Positions 44,706-53,141 of a stretch of DNA of 64,000 nucleotides are shown here, piece after piece (positions within the stretch are counted from its first letter, which is position 1; every line of letters starts with the position of its first letter). The stretch spans positions 310,001 to 374,000 of the forward strand of contig JAEWHC010000009.1 in the NCBI GenBank assembly GCA_023387985.1. The letters are read 5' to 3'. This DNA is from Bacteroidota bacterium (GTDB taxonomy: Bacteria; Bacteroidota; Bacteroidia; Chitinophagales; Chitinophagaceae). Made by a program: the position numbers and the translations under genes. The notes under the pieces are model-generated. The model made no database searches. It saw only the letters and a list, made by a program, of their open reading frames with translations, and was not told the origin of the DNA.

Positions 44706-45941
44706 ATGAAACATATCAGTTTATGCTTATGCTTCGCATTTTGCCTTCCATTTGCCTTGCTGGCGCAAAATGGTGGCAAGCAAAAAAAAGCGGTTTTTAT
44801 TATTATTGACGGAGTTCCCGCGGATGTGCTGGAGAGGCTGGATCCGCCAAATCTCAAACGGATCGCGGCTGAAGGCGGCTACACCCGTGCCTGGCTGGGC
44901 GGTGAACGCAATGGCTATTCTGAAACCCCAACCATCAGTGCTGTAGGTTACAACAGCCTGCTTACGGGCACCTGGGTAAACAAACACAACGTATTTGGCA
45001 ATGGCATTGAGGATCCAAATTACAATTACTGGACAATTTTCCGCTTCCTGCGGGAAGCCAGACCTGAGGCAAAGCTGGCCGTGTATTCAACATGGCTCGA
45101 TAACCGCACCAAACTGATTGGCGACGGGCTGCCGCAGACCGGGAACCTGAGAATGGATTATCATTTCGATGGCCTTGAACTCGACACGGTAAACTATCCG
45201 CACAAGGACGGCAAATACATCCATTTTATTGATGAAGCGGTTTCGGTTGAAGCCGCTAAAGGCATACGTGAACATGCACCGGACCTCACCTGGGTTTACC
45301 TGCAGTACACCGACGATATCGGGCATGGCATGGGAGATTCCAAACAAATGGATGAAGCCGTACTGATGGCTGACAGGCAGATCGGCAGGGTTTACAATGC
45401 CATACTCGACCGGCAGACTTATCACAATGAAGACTGGCAAATCTATGTAACTACCGATCATGGGCGGGATGCAGCCACCGGCCGGGGACATGGCGGGCAG
45501 AGTACACGGGAGAAAACCATCTGGATCGCTACCAATGCCAAAGACCTGAACCGGTATTTTTACGCCGGGTTTCCTGCAGTCACTGATATTATGCCAGGCA
45601 TTGCCCGCCATCTGAACATTGAATTTCCCGAAACACGGGGCCGTGAAATCGACGGAATTTCGCTGGCAGGTCCGGTTTCAGTGGCTAACGCTGACGTATT
45701 TATGAAGAATGGTAAACTACACATTACCTGGGAGGCATTCGATACCGAAGGTGATGTGGGGATTTACCTGGCGGAAACCAATAATTTCAAAACCGGCGGC
45801 ACAGACAACTATAAACCGGTAGGCGGCGCAAAGCTCACAGATCGCAAATACATTATGGATTTCAAGCCCTTAAAAGGAAAAGTTTACAAATTCTTGATTG
45901 AGGGTGAACATAACCGGGTAAACCGCTGGCTGGTGGAATAG
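44706..45941 (+). CDS. secreted alkaline-phosphatase-superfamily phosphodiesterase/nucleotide pyrophosphatase
   Basis: A 411-residue envelope protein (signal peptide ending FALLAQ) of the NPP/type I phosphodiesterase branch. Two-metal site: FIIIDGVPADV (first Asp), the nucleophile region YSETPTISAVGYNSLLTG (a Thr or Ser), DDIGHGMGD (Asp and His), TTDHGRD (Asp and His) and GRGHGGQST (His). The C-terminal about 80 residues form a small beta domain (LHITWEAFDTEGDVGIYLAE), resembling a fibronectin-like add-on. It likely cleaves phosphodiesters or pyrophosphates of nucleotides outside the cytoplasm; substrate unknown. Confidence 0.87.
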   Translation: MKHISLCLCFAFCLPFALLAQNGGKQKKAVFIIIDGVPADVLERLDPPNLKRIAAEGGYTRAWLGGERNGYSETPTISAVGYNSLLTGTWVNKHNVFGNGIEDPNYNYWTIFRFLREARPEAKLAVYSTWLDNRTKLIGDGLPQTGNLRMDYHFDGLELDTVNYPHKDGKYIHFIDEAVSVEAAKGIREHAPDLTWVYLQYTDDIGHGMGDSKQMDEAVLMADRQIGRVYNAILDRQTYHNEDWQIYVTTDHGRDAATGRGHGGQSTREKTIWIATNAKDLNRYFYAGFPAVTDIMPGIARHLNIEFPETRGREIDGISLAGPVSVANADVFMKNGKLHITWEAFDTEGDVGIYLAETNNFKTGGTDNYKPVGGAKLTDRKYIMDFKPLKGKVYKFLIEGEHNRVNRWLVE

Positions 45942-46403
45942 CCAATTTCCATTCCGGCCAAAGAGAAAACTGCCAAACATTGAAACCGCTCTAAAAGCGC
46001 CGCCATCCCTGCGTGAGGAAAAGCCAATCCCGGATTGTTGACCTTTGCCATTGTTTATTGCCTCTAACTCGCGGTTAATTCGTTTTTCACCTGTTTAAAC
46101 AAAATGTTTTTGCCTGTGATAACGAGAATTAAATTTTCAAAAATAAATAGAGAAATAATTACACGGAATATTACCTTTTTTGACATTATGTTTTTTGGAT
46201 CGCACCGGGTAAGTATTTTTAAATGCTTACGGGACGCGTACCGCCCAGGGAAAACTGATTAGGATTCCAGAATAGGCAAAGCCGGAAAACGCGCTTTAGT
46301 GAAAGGGCTGTCTCCCAAAAGGAGGCAGCCCTTTTTTAAGGATTAATTTATGGGAAAATGAAGTGCAGACCTGGATGAATACATGATCTGTCCTTCCTTG
46401 GTA
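45942..46403. other. 462-bp convergent intergenic region
   Basis: No ORF supported. It is AT-rich around 46060-46230, has a short hairpin GTAAGTATTT/AAATGCTTAC at 46209-46230 and a strong rightward terminator at 46302-46336. The terminator lies 360 bp beyond the phosphodiesterase stop, so an unrecognised small RNA could be encoded in the right-hand half. Confidence 0.35.
46302..46336 (+). terminator. strong intrinsic terminator
   Basis: AAAGGGCTGTCTCC paired with GGAGGCAGCCCTTT (14 bp with one T-G wobble), loop CAAAA, ending in six T on the + strand. On the - strand the tail is only TTTCAC, so it acts mainly rightwards but may also stop the carB transcript. Confidence 0.75.
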
Positions 46404-47612
46404 TCACTTACTCAAATTCATACTTCTTTCCCGGTATAATTTCCGGAAATAAGGATCGCGCAGGTCTTTAATGAAACGGATTGCCTCCCCGGTACTCTTC
46501 ATTTCAGGACCGAGTTCTTTATTCACATTGGGAAATTTATTGAAGCTGAAAACCGGTTCCTTGATGGCGAATCCTTCCAGCTTTTTTTCGAACTTGTAAT
46601 CGGACAGTTTGGCTTCTCCGAGCATCACCCGGGTAGCAATGTTCAGGTAAGGTATGCCATAGGCTTTGGCGATAAACGGCGTGGTGCGGCTGGCGCGGGG
46701 ATTGGCTTCAATTACGTAAACGATGCCGTCTTTAATGGCAAACTGGATATTGATCAATCCGCGGATATCGAGCGCCCTTGCGATCTTCTCCGCGTAATAT
46801 TCCATAGTGGTTACAATCATGGGGGCGATATTGAAAGCCGGCAGAACCGCGTTGCTGTCGCCGCTGTGGATGCCTGCAGGTTCAATGTGTTCCATAACAC
46901 CCATTACATGAAAGTCCTCGCCGTCAAAAATCGCGTCGATCTCGGCTTCCTGGCACCTGTCGAGAAACTGGTCAATCAGGATTTTGTTGCCGGGAATATG
47001 TTTAAGCAGGCTCACCACTGCCTTTTCCAGATCTTCATCATTAATGACAATGCGCATACGCTGGCCACCCAGTACATAGCTGGGCCGCACAAGCACAGGG
47101 TAGCCCACTTCGTGGGCCACCTGTATGGCCGCGTCGGAATCGTAGGCTGTGCCATATTTGGGATAAGGGATCTCCAGTTCTTTCAGCAGATCGGAAAAAC
47201 GACCGCGGTCTTCGGCAATGTCCATATTGTCGAAACTGGTGCCAATGATGCGGATTCCGCGCTGATGCAGGCGGCGGGCCAGTTTAAGTGCGGTCTGTCC
47301 GCCTAGCTGAACGATGACTCCATAAGGCTGTTCAAGCTCAATGATTTCCCACAAATGCTCCCAGAAAACCGGTTCGAAATAGAGTTTATCGGCCATGTCG
47401 AAATCGGTGGAAACGGTTTCGGGGTTGCAGTTCACCATAATGGCTTCATAGCCACATTCTTTGATGGCGATGAGGCCATGCACGCAGCAATAATCAAATT
47501 CAATACCCTGGCCAATGCGGTTGGGGCCACTGCCTAAAACGATTACTCTTTTCTTTCCGGGGCTTGGTACACTCTCATTGTACCTTATTGCCGGGATGCT
47601 GTTCTCTTTCAT
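46404..47612 (-). CDS. carB: carbamoyl-phosphate synthase large subunit, free-standing C-terminal half
   Basis: 402 residues matching only the second synthetase half of CarB (the carbamate-phosphorylating half). It starts in the inter-half linker (RYNESVPSPGKKRV) and continues VLGSGPNRIGQGIEFDYCC, NCNPETVSTDFD, VQLGGQTALKLA, RPSYVLGGQRM, EPAGIHSGDSNAVLPAF, EANPRASRT and GPEMKSTGEAI. The end, without an MGS domain, matches Bacteroidota CarB. The first half (bicarbonate-phosphorylating half and oligomerisation domain) is absent: the reading frame is closed by a TAA at 47664-47666, and a promoter element sits six bases before the ATG at 47612. It is either a naturally split CarB whose other half is elsewhere or a truncated duplicate. 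carA is not present. Confidence 0.9.
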   Translation of the reverse strand: MKENSIPAIRYNESVPSPGKKRVIVLGSGPNRIGQGIEFDYCCVHGLIAIKECGYEAIMVNCNPETVSTDFDMADKLYFEPVFWEHLWEIIELEQPYGVIVQLGGQTALKLARRLHQRGIRIIGTSFDNMDIAEDRGRFSDLLKELEIPYPKYGTAYDSDAAIQVAHEVGYPVLVRPSYVLGGQRMRIVINDEDLEKAVVSLLKHIPGNKILIDQFLDRCQEAEIDAIFDGEDFHVMGVMEHIEPAGIHSGDSNAVLPAFNIAPMIVTTMEYYAEKIARALDIRGLINIQFAIKDGIVYVIEANPRASRTTPFIAKAYGIPYLNIATRVMLGEAKLSDYKFEKKLEGFAIKEPVFSFNKFPNVNKELGPEMKSTGEAIRFIKDLRDPYFRKLYRERSMNLSK

Positions 47613-47618
47613 GGTGTG

Positions 47619-47626
47619 CAAAATTA
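47619..47626 (-). promoter_or_regulatory. -7 promoter element of the carB half (leaderless spacing)
   Basis: Exact TAATTTTG, six bases from the ATG. It overlaps the TTG that begins the longest frame and shows that the short gene has its own transcription signal. Confidence 0.5.
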
Positions 47627-47891
47627 AGGGCTTGGCGGTTTTTGAAAAGTTTAATGAAGGAATTTAGCGAATCCAAAGAATGGAGCCCAGGTGGGAACAG
47701 TCCGCCAGTCACCGGCAACTGTGCTGGCTGCAGGCGGGGAAGTTGAAATTTTGCAGGTTGGCACCGGCGTTGGATCAACGGTCAGATGTGAATTAAATCC
47801 TTAACGACCCAATTTGCCGAAAGCTACACTGCACTGGTACCCTGCAACTGGCCGCAGAATCCATTTTCTATCTTCTTTTACCATGCCCACA

Positions 47892-47945
47892 TAGACCTTT
47901 CCCTTAACCTTGACCTTAACCTTAACCTTAACTTAGACCTTAACC
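47892..47945 (-). repeat. degenerate hexamer array, consensus GGTTAA (GGTYNA)
   Basis: Nine contiguous 6-bp units read leftwards, starting nine bases after the stop codon of the coiled-coil gene: GGTTAA four times, GGTCTA twice, and AGTTAA, GGTCAA and GGGAAA once each, without phase slips. A related 12-unit array lies at 60862-60933. The remainder of the gap up to carB (47627-47891) holds nothing that I can assign. Confidence 0.85.
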
Positions 47946-47954
47946 TTAACTCCC

Positions 47955-48530
47955 TCATTCCCCCTTCGCCCAATCCGACAGCCTTGTAGGCGGTGTGCTG
48001 CCATCTTCGGTGTAGATCTGCGCCTGGTCATTTTTGCGGATGCCCACATACATTTTATCTTTATTGAGATCTACCATAATGGCTGCTCCTTCCTTGCCGG
48101 CAGATTTTTCTTTAATGGCCCAGGTATAAAAATAACCATCACGTATTTCTATCGGCGCCTGTATGTCCCAAACCGATTTGAGGTAATCAAGCTCTTTGCC
48201 GAGCATGGTACGCAACCGGTGATTGAGAACGCTGTTTTCCATCATGGCCACTTCATAAGGATATTTGCCGCCATAGGCCATCAGGAAATCCAGGCTGCCC
48301 ACATTGGTTTTCAGCATCTCCAGCGAGTCTTTTCGTTTCTGCTCAAGTTCTGCAAGCGAATCTTTTTGCCGTTGAAGGGTCTGTTCCCGCTTCAGCAATT
48401 CATTCTCCCTTTTCAGCAGTGCATTTTCTTCTTTTAAGGCGTTGGCACCGGAAGGGTCATTTTTAGAAAAATACAAGTAGCCGGCAATGCCCAGGGCAAT
48501 GACGAACAGAAAAAGGAGAAATCGTTTCAT
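47955..48530 (-). CDS. membrane-anchored coiled-coil protein, hypothetical
   Basis: 191 residues: an N-terminal membrane anchor (about 4-22, FLLFLFVIALGIAGYLYF), a strong heptad coiled coil (about 32-75, rich in KREN, LLKRE and KRKDSLE repeats), then a globular C-terminal domain of about 110 residues (LDFLMAYGGKYPYEV, AAIMVDLNKDKMYVGI) of unknown family. The frame starts at TTG; the ATG at 48530 is used. Last gene of the mrdA-rodA-MBL cluster, 13 bp after the hydrolase, so a role near the elongation machinery or envelope is possible. The hexamer array follows its stop. Confidence 0.75.
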   Translation of the reverse strand: MKRFLLFLFVIALGIAGYLYFSKNDPSGANALKEENALLKRENELLKREQTLQRQKDSLAELEQKRKDSLEMLKTNVGSLDFLMAYGGKYPYEVAMMENSVLNHRLRTMLGKELDYLKSVWDIQAPIEIRDGYFYTWAIKEKSAGKEGAAIMVDLNKDKMYVGIRKNDQAQIYTEDGSTPPTRLSDWAKGE

Positions 48531-48543
48531 AAGCAATGGTTTT

Positions 48544-49287
48544 TCACAAACCGGCTTTTTTTACCGGCGTTTTGGTATCATGATAAAATAAAAAAGTCCA
48601 GCCTTCTTCACTGCCCTGTGCCCACCATTGCTGACGCAGTTGCATGGCTTTTCGGCCGTCGTAGTCGTACTTGGCTACAAAGCGGGTAATCATCTGTTTT
48701 TCCTGCGGGCCGTCGTCTCCGCCAAAAAAGAAGATCTCGCCGTCTTCCTCAATCCAGAATACCTGGTGAAAAGGGCTGTGTGCGGCAGTCACCTGGTAGC
48801 GGATGTAATTGTCAATGGTGCCTTCATCATCAAGCAACCAAAATACTTTTGGGTTATTGTCAAACACATAGAACTGGTCTGAAATAAAGCCAGGGTAACC
48901 AATTTCTTCGGCATAATCAAATTCCCGGCGCTGCACAAAATAGGTGGCATTGGGAAAGCTCACCTGCTGGTTGCCGAGCCGGTCTTTGAGGCTGATGCCG
49001 CCGGCATGGTCTTTATGCAGGTGGCTCATCAGCACTTTGGTCACTTCAGCGGAATCAATGCCTTCATTTCGCAAATTGTCGATCAGTTGCAGGGTGCCGT
49101 TTTTCCGGAATCCCAGGCCCGTGTCGATTACGATGATATCCCGTTGGGTAACGATGCAAAAAGGTTGCACCTCCACCACAAGCTCATCCGGTTTCAAGTT
49201 CAGCATTTCACCGGTGTTATCCACGGGATTGAATGTTTTATTGGCGCCTACGGTGAAGCTGCCTTCGGAAAGTGGGATAATCTTCAT
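48544..49287 (-). CDS. MBL-fold metallo-hydrolase
   Basis: A 247-residue cytosolic metallo-beta-lactamase-fold enzyme. Metal ligands: MSHLHKDHAGG (HxHxDH), the His in TAAHSPFHQVF, and the Asp in FFGGDDGPQ. No signal peptide, so it is not a secreted lactamase; glyoxalase II-like or lactonase-like hydrolysis is possible. It lies 12 bp after rodA and 13 bp before the coiled-coil gene, probably in one operon. ATG at 49287 is used; the codon before it is TTG. Confidence 0.85.
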   Translation of the reverse strand: MKIIPLSEGSFTVGANKTFNPVDNTGEMLNLKPDELVVEVQPFCIVTQRDIIVIDTGLGFRKNGTLQLIDNLRNEGIDSAEVTKVLMSHLHKDHAGGISLKDRLGNQQVSFPNATYFVQRREFDYAEEIGYPGFISDQFYVFDNNPKVFWLLDDEGTIDNYIRYQVTAAHSPFHQVFWIEEDGEIFFFGGDDGPQEKQMITRFVAKYDYDGRKAMQLRQQWWAQGSEEGWTFLFYHDTKTPVKKAGL

Positions 49288-49299
49288 CAATAAAAAACA

Positions 49300-50658
49300 T
49301 TAGCGAATGATCGCGTTCTTGCTGGCATTCAGTCGCATAAAAATAAAAATTAAAACCGAAAAGCTGAGCAGTGAGCTGCCGCCGTAGCTGATGAAGGGTA
49401 GGGGAATGCCAATGATCGGGGCCAGCCCGATGGTCATCAGCACGTTGACGGACATATGAAAAAAGATAACCGAAGCAACCCCGTAACCATAAATACGGCT
49501 GAATGTACTACGTTGTTGTTCAGCCAGTTCAATAATCAGTATGAGCAGGCCGAGGTATAACAGTACCACAAATACAGTCCCTAAAAACCCGAAGCTTTCG
49601 CCAATGGCGGTAAAGATGAAATCGGTATGCTGTTCCGGAACAAAATCGCCCTGGGTAACGGCGCCTTGTAAAAATCCTTTTCCGGCAAAACCACCAGAAC
49701 CTATGGCGATTTTACTTTGTTTTACGTTATAGTTTTCCTGCTTTTCTCCTGTTTTGGAAATTTTGCCCATTCGTTTTTTTTGCATTTCGAGTTTTGCGGC
49801 TGCCTCCTCGCTGCGCGGAACATAATCACGACCAAACATGCTCATGATACGCTCCACCTGGTAGGGCTGCATTACTTTTTCAAACATGAAAGGCACCGCG
49901 AAGCGCTGTATGCCCACACAAATTCCCCAAACGATAAAAATGAGGGCCAGCAGGCTCCGGTTGCGTTGAATTTTCTTTCGTAAAAAGAAAGCGGCAGCCA
50001 AGGCGATAATGGTGAGAATGGTGGCCAGCAAATTGGGTTCTACCAAAACGGAAAGCACCACCATGATGGCAGCCGAGGCACCCACGATGAGGTAGACCGG
50101 TGGCAATCCTTCCCGGAATAGCGGGATGAAAAAAGCGAAATAGACCAGGGCCAGCCCGGTTTCATTTTGCAGTATGCTGAGTACCGCGGGCAAAAGGGCA
50201 AGTGCCACCGCGATGGTATGGTTCTTTACTTTGCGGAAATCCGTTTCGGGCGAACTGATAAACTTGGCCAGGGCCAGGGCCACGAATATTTTACAGGTCT
50301 CTGCGGGCTGAAGGTTCATGAAACCCAGTGGAATCCAGCTGCGTGAGCCACCCACGTTTTTGCCCACCACAAAGGTGGCGAGCATCAGCAATATACCGAC
50401 AAGGTAGAGTAAGTTGGCCGTGGTGGCGAAGAACTTTGCATCTGTAAGCAAGATGAAACCGCCCACGGCAAGCGAGGCCATGATGAAATAAAACTGCCGG
50501 GAATAATTGGTTTTGAATGCGAATAGGTTTTCCCAGAAATCCATATCGGGTTTATGCTCCACGCTGATGATGGCTACCAGCCCGACGAAAACGAGTAGTA
50601 AATACAACAGCAGAAGCAGAGAATTGCCTGGGGAGAATATTCGTTCTTTGTATTGCAT
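49300..50658 (-). CDS. rodA: rod-shape peptidoglycan polymerase RodA (SEDS family)
   Basis: Inner-membrane glycan polymerase that works with PBP2 during elongation. 452 residues with about ten membrane segments; SEDS marks include VGGSRSWIPLGFMNLQPAE, LQNETGLALVYFAFF, GGFAGKGFLQGAVTQGDFVPEQHTDF (in part) and GIPLPFISYGGSSLLS. It is 3 bp downstream of mrdA, the classic pair. An extended cytoplasmic/periplasmic loop of about 80 residues (after KVMQPYQVERIMSMFGRDY) is common in Bacteroidota RodA. Confidence 0.94.
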   Translation of the reverse strand: MQYKERIFSPGNSLLLLLYLLLVFVGLVAIISVEHKPDMDFWENLFAFKTNYSRQFYFIMASLAVGGFILLTDAKFFATTANLLYLVGILLMLATFVVGKNVGGSRSWIPLGFMNLQPAETCKIFVALALAKFISSPETDFRKVKNHTIAVALALLPAVLSILQNETGLALVYFAFFIPLFREGLPPVYLIVGASAAIMVVLSVLVEPNLLATILTIIALAAAFFLRKKIQRNRSLLALIFIVWGICVGIQRFAVPFMFEKVMQPYQVERIMSMFGRDYVPRSEEAAAKLEMQKKRMGKISKTGEKQENYNVKQSKIAIGSGGFAGKGFLQGAVTQGDFVPEQHTDFIFTAIGESFGFLGTVFVVLLYLGLLILIIELAEQQRSTFSRIYGYGVASVIFFHMSVNVLMTIGLAPIIGIPLPFISYGGSSLLSFSVLIFIFMRLNASKNAIIR

Positions 50659-50661
50659 AGA

Positions 50662-52833
50662 CTAGGTCCCGGATTCCGGCAGGTATTTTTTACGGTTAGT
50701 GGGTTGCGGCAGCAAGGCCAGGCGGTCGTTAAAGGAATGTGGGTGTATCGGTTTTTGCGGGTTTTCATCCGGCAGCAACAGGGCGAGCCAATCTGGGGCG
50801 GGCATTTCTTCAGCGGCGATAGCCCGCAGGGCAGCCCTTTCTTTTACTGCCCGAATGGAATCTTCACGGCGTTCAATGCTGTCGCGTTTGTGGATCTCGG
50901 CGGCAATTCTGGCCGGCATTATACGCATGCTGCTGTAACGTTCAATCCAATCCTGGCGTTTTTTACTGATGGTGTCATTCAGGTATTGCTCCACCATCAG
51001 GCTGACGATGGGCGCGGCCACCACGGAACCAAATCCGCCGTTTTCCACCACTGCGGCTATGGCGATCTTTGGATTTTCGCGGGGCGCGAATGCGGCAAAA
51101 AAAGAATGGTCGCGTTGCTTTACGCCCCGGAAATAGTTTTCCGTAGTCCCGGTTTTTCCACACATACGTACCCCTTCTATAGCAAGGCGCCAGGCCGTGC
51201 CTCCGGGCAGCATCACCCGTTCCATGCCTTCATGTATGGCTTCAAACATGGTATCGGCGATATGCACCGGTTCTATCCGCCGATGGTAAGGTTTGAGCAG
51301 GCCGAAATGGTCGCCCCCTTCAATGCTGTCGATAAAGTGAGGCGTAATGTACCAGCCTTTATTGGCAATCATGGCTATGGAGTTGGTGAGCTGCAGCACC
51401 GTAGATGTTACCTCGCCCTGCCCGATGGCATTGGAAATGGTATTGCAGGCATGCCAGCGTGAACCAAAAACTTTTTGGTAACGTGCCGGTGTGGGGATCA
51501 TGCCTCCTTTTTCGGCAGGCAGATCAACCCCAAGCGGATGACCGAGGCCGAACTGGTACATGTATTGATCCCATACGGAGAGTGCGCTGTCCACGCCGCC
51601 GTATCTGGGTTGTTCCAGGATTTTGCGGTAAACATTGGCAAAATAAGGGTTGCAGCTTACGGCAATGGCAGCGGCAAGATTTGGGCTGTGGCCGCTGCCG
51701 TGGCATTTGGGGCGACCCGTTCCGCATTCATAATATGCGCCGCGGCAGGGGTAGCCACTGTTTTGGGTAATGATGCCCTCCTGCAACCCAACAAGGGCCT
51801 GCAGCGTTTTGAAGGTGGAGCCGGGGGGATAGGTTCCGGAAATGGCACGGTTGTACAGAGGAAGACGCGGGTCGACATACAATTCCGAAAAATGCTTGCG
51901 GCGTTTATTGCCGGTCAGCAGGCTCGGTTTAAAAGAAGGGGAGGAAACCATGGCGAGGATACCTCCGGTTTTGGGATCGATGGCCACCACGCTGCCAATC
52001 TTTCCTTCCATCAGTTTTTCGCCAAGCGCCTGCAGGTCCATATCAAGGGAAGAATGCATGGTGCTGCCAGAAACGGCTATGGTATCGAATTCCCCATCGC
52101 GATATCGGTGCGTAGGGCGGTTCTTATTGTCTTTATTCCAGTACTCCACGCCACGCTGGCCCATCAGTACTTTTTCGTAAGTGCGCTCAAGACCGGTCAT
52201 GCCCGCGTAGTCGCCCTGGCGGTAGCCTTCCTCAGCGTATTTTTCAAGAAAGCGGGTATCCACTTCGGCGAGGTATCCAAAAATATGCGCCGCTGCTTCA
52301 AAAGGGTATTTGCGTACCGGCCTTTCCACAAGCTGAAAAGCAGGCTGAAACAAAGGCAGTTTTTCTGCAAGCTGCGCATGCACGGATTCATCCAGCAAAG
52401 GCTCAAAAGTGGAAGCCCGGTAGCGCCCGTTCTTTAAAATAACATCAACAAGCCTTCTACGGAATTCCGTGGTATCGATATTGAGAATATTCAAAAGCGC
52501 TGCAGTATCAATTCCCTGACGCACCAGGGCAGGTGTCACTTCAAGATCATAACTGGTGGTATTGTCGAGAATGATGGTTTGCCTGCGGTCGATGATTAGT
52601 CCGCGGCTTGGATAAATCACCTTACGGTAGAGCGCCTGGTTGTCCGCCATCAGTTTGTACTTGGTATCAAATATCTGGAGGCTAACCAGTTGTGCTATGA
52701 TGATGACGGCCGTAAGTCCAAAAACAATTTGTATTATCCGGCTTCTGTTGCTATGGGTATCGTTCATGAAAGTTTTCTCCTCTGCTTGCTCATTTGGTCC
52801 TTCGGCTGCTTTTTGGTTTAATGCCTTCGCCAT
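50662..52833 (-). CDS. mrdA: penicillin-binding protein 2, peptidoglycan transpeptidase
   Basis: Class B PBP for rod elongation. 723 residues: short cytoplasmic tail, one membrane anchor (about 33-53), a pedestal/dimerisation domain, and the transpeptidase domain with S339-T-F-K342, S403-C-N405 and K560-T-G562. Between SxxK and SxN there are Cys and His residues (YPCRGAYYEC, PKCHGSGHS) that could bind Zn as in E. coli PBP2; this is inference. The ATG at 52767 (MNDTHSNR) would shorten the cytoplasmic tail by 22 residues and is an alternative start. mreBCD, often just upstream, are not here; the gene upstream is divergent GH125. Confidence 0.94.
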   Translation of the reverse strand: MAKALNQKAAEGPNEQAEEKTFMNDTHSNRSRIIQIVFGLTAVIIIAQLVSLQIFDTKYKLMADNQALYRKVIYPSRGLIIDRRQTIILDNTTSYDLEVTPALVRQGIDTAALLNILNIDTTEFRRRLVDVILKNGRYRASTFEPLLDESVHAQLAEKLPLFQPAFQLVERPVRKYPFEAAAHIFGYLAEVDTRFLEKYAEEGYRQGDYAGMTGLERTYEKVLMGQRGVEYWNKDNKNRPTHRYRDGEFDTIAVSGSTMHSSLDMDLQALGEKLMEGKIGSVVAIDPKTGGILAMVSSPSFKPSLLTGNKRRKHFSELYVDPRLPLYNRAISGTYPPGSTFKTLQALVGLQEGIITQNSGYPCRGAYYECGTGRPKCHGSGHSPNLAAAIAVSCNPYFANVYRKILEQPRYGGVDSALSVWDQYMYQFGLGHPLGVDLPAEKGGMIPTPARYQKVFGSRWHACNTISNAIGQGEVTSTVLQLTNSIAMIANKGWYITPHFIDSIEGGDHFGLLKPYHRRIEPVHIADTMFEAIHEGMERVMLPGGTAWRLAIEGVRMCGKTGTTENYFRGVKQRDHSFFAAFAPRENPKIAIAAVVENGGFGSVVAAPIVSLMVEQYLNDTISKKRQDWIERYSSMRIMPARIAAEIHKRDSIERREDSIRAVKERAALRAIAAEEMPAPDWLALLLPDENPQKPIHPHSFNDRLALLPQPTNRKKYLPESGT

Positions 52834-53141
52834 TATCCCGTTTCACCCGGTCTAACCTGAAAAAAGCCCGGAAATTTAGCCGGATCTTCTTTTGTAGAAC
52901 TGCCTGCGAAGTTAATCTGCACCCGCATTATAAACCCGCTGCCGCCGCTTAAAAACAGGTTGATTCTATTTATTTTTTGCTAAATAAAAAAATGCTGGTG
53001 CAGGCGTTAAATGTACCCCGTATTTCAGGAATGTGAAAACAGCTTATGCACAATGGATAATACTTGTCTTAATGCCTGTTGACCGGTATTTTTTGGCTAA
53101 ATTGCCGCCTCCTCTATTTCCGATATTTTGAAAATAAAATC
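52834..53141. other. 308-bp divergent intergenic region
   Basis: Lies between mrdA and the GH125 gene. No gene or RNA is visible. A seven-base near-match TATTTTG about 10 bases before the GH125 ATG, with a TTG 20 bases further upstream, may be its promoter. I found no exact TAnnTTTG for mrdA. Confidence 0.3.

Noticed and set aside
47613..47666. Upstream extension of the carB half as a frameshifted N-terminal half
   Set aside because: The extension has no CarB similarity and is closed by a TAA; no CarB first-half motifs were recognised in the other frames of the gap.
47690..47780. Sequence faintly resembling a cobalamin riboswitch (GGGAACAGTCCGCC, CAACTGTG, CTGCAGGCGGGG)
   Set aside because: The B12-box order and spacing are not met, and on the strand in question no gene follows; the next gene on either side is on the other strand.
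47892..47945. Interpretation of the TTAAGG hexamers as telomere-like or CRISPR repeats
   Set aside because: No spacers, no cas genes, no replicon end; the array is short, internal and related to the second array after tnaA.
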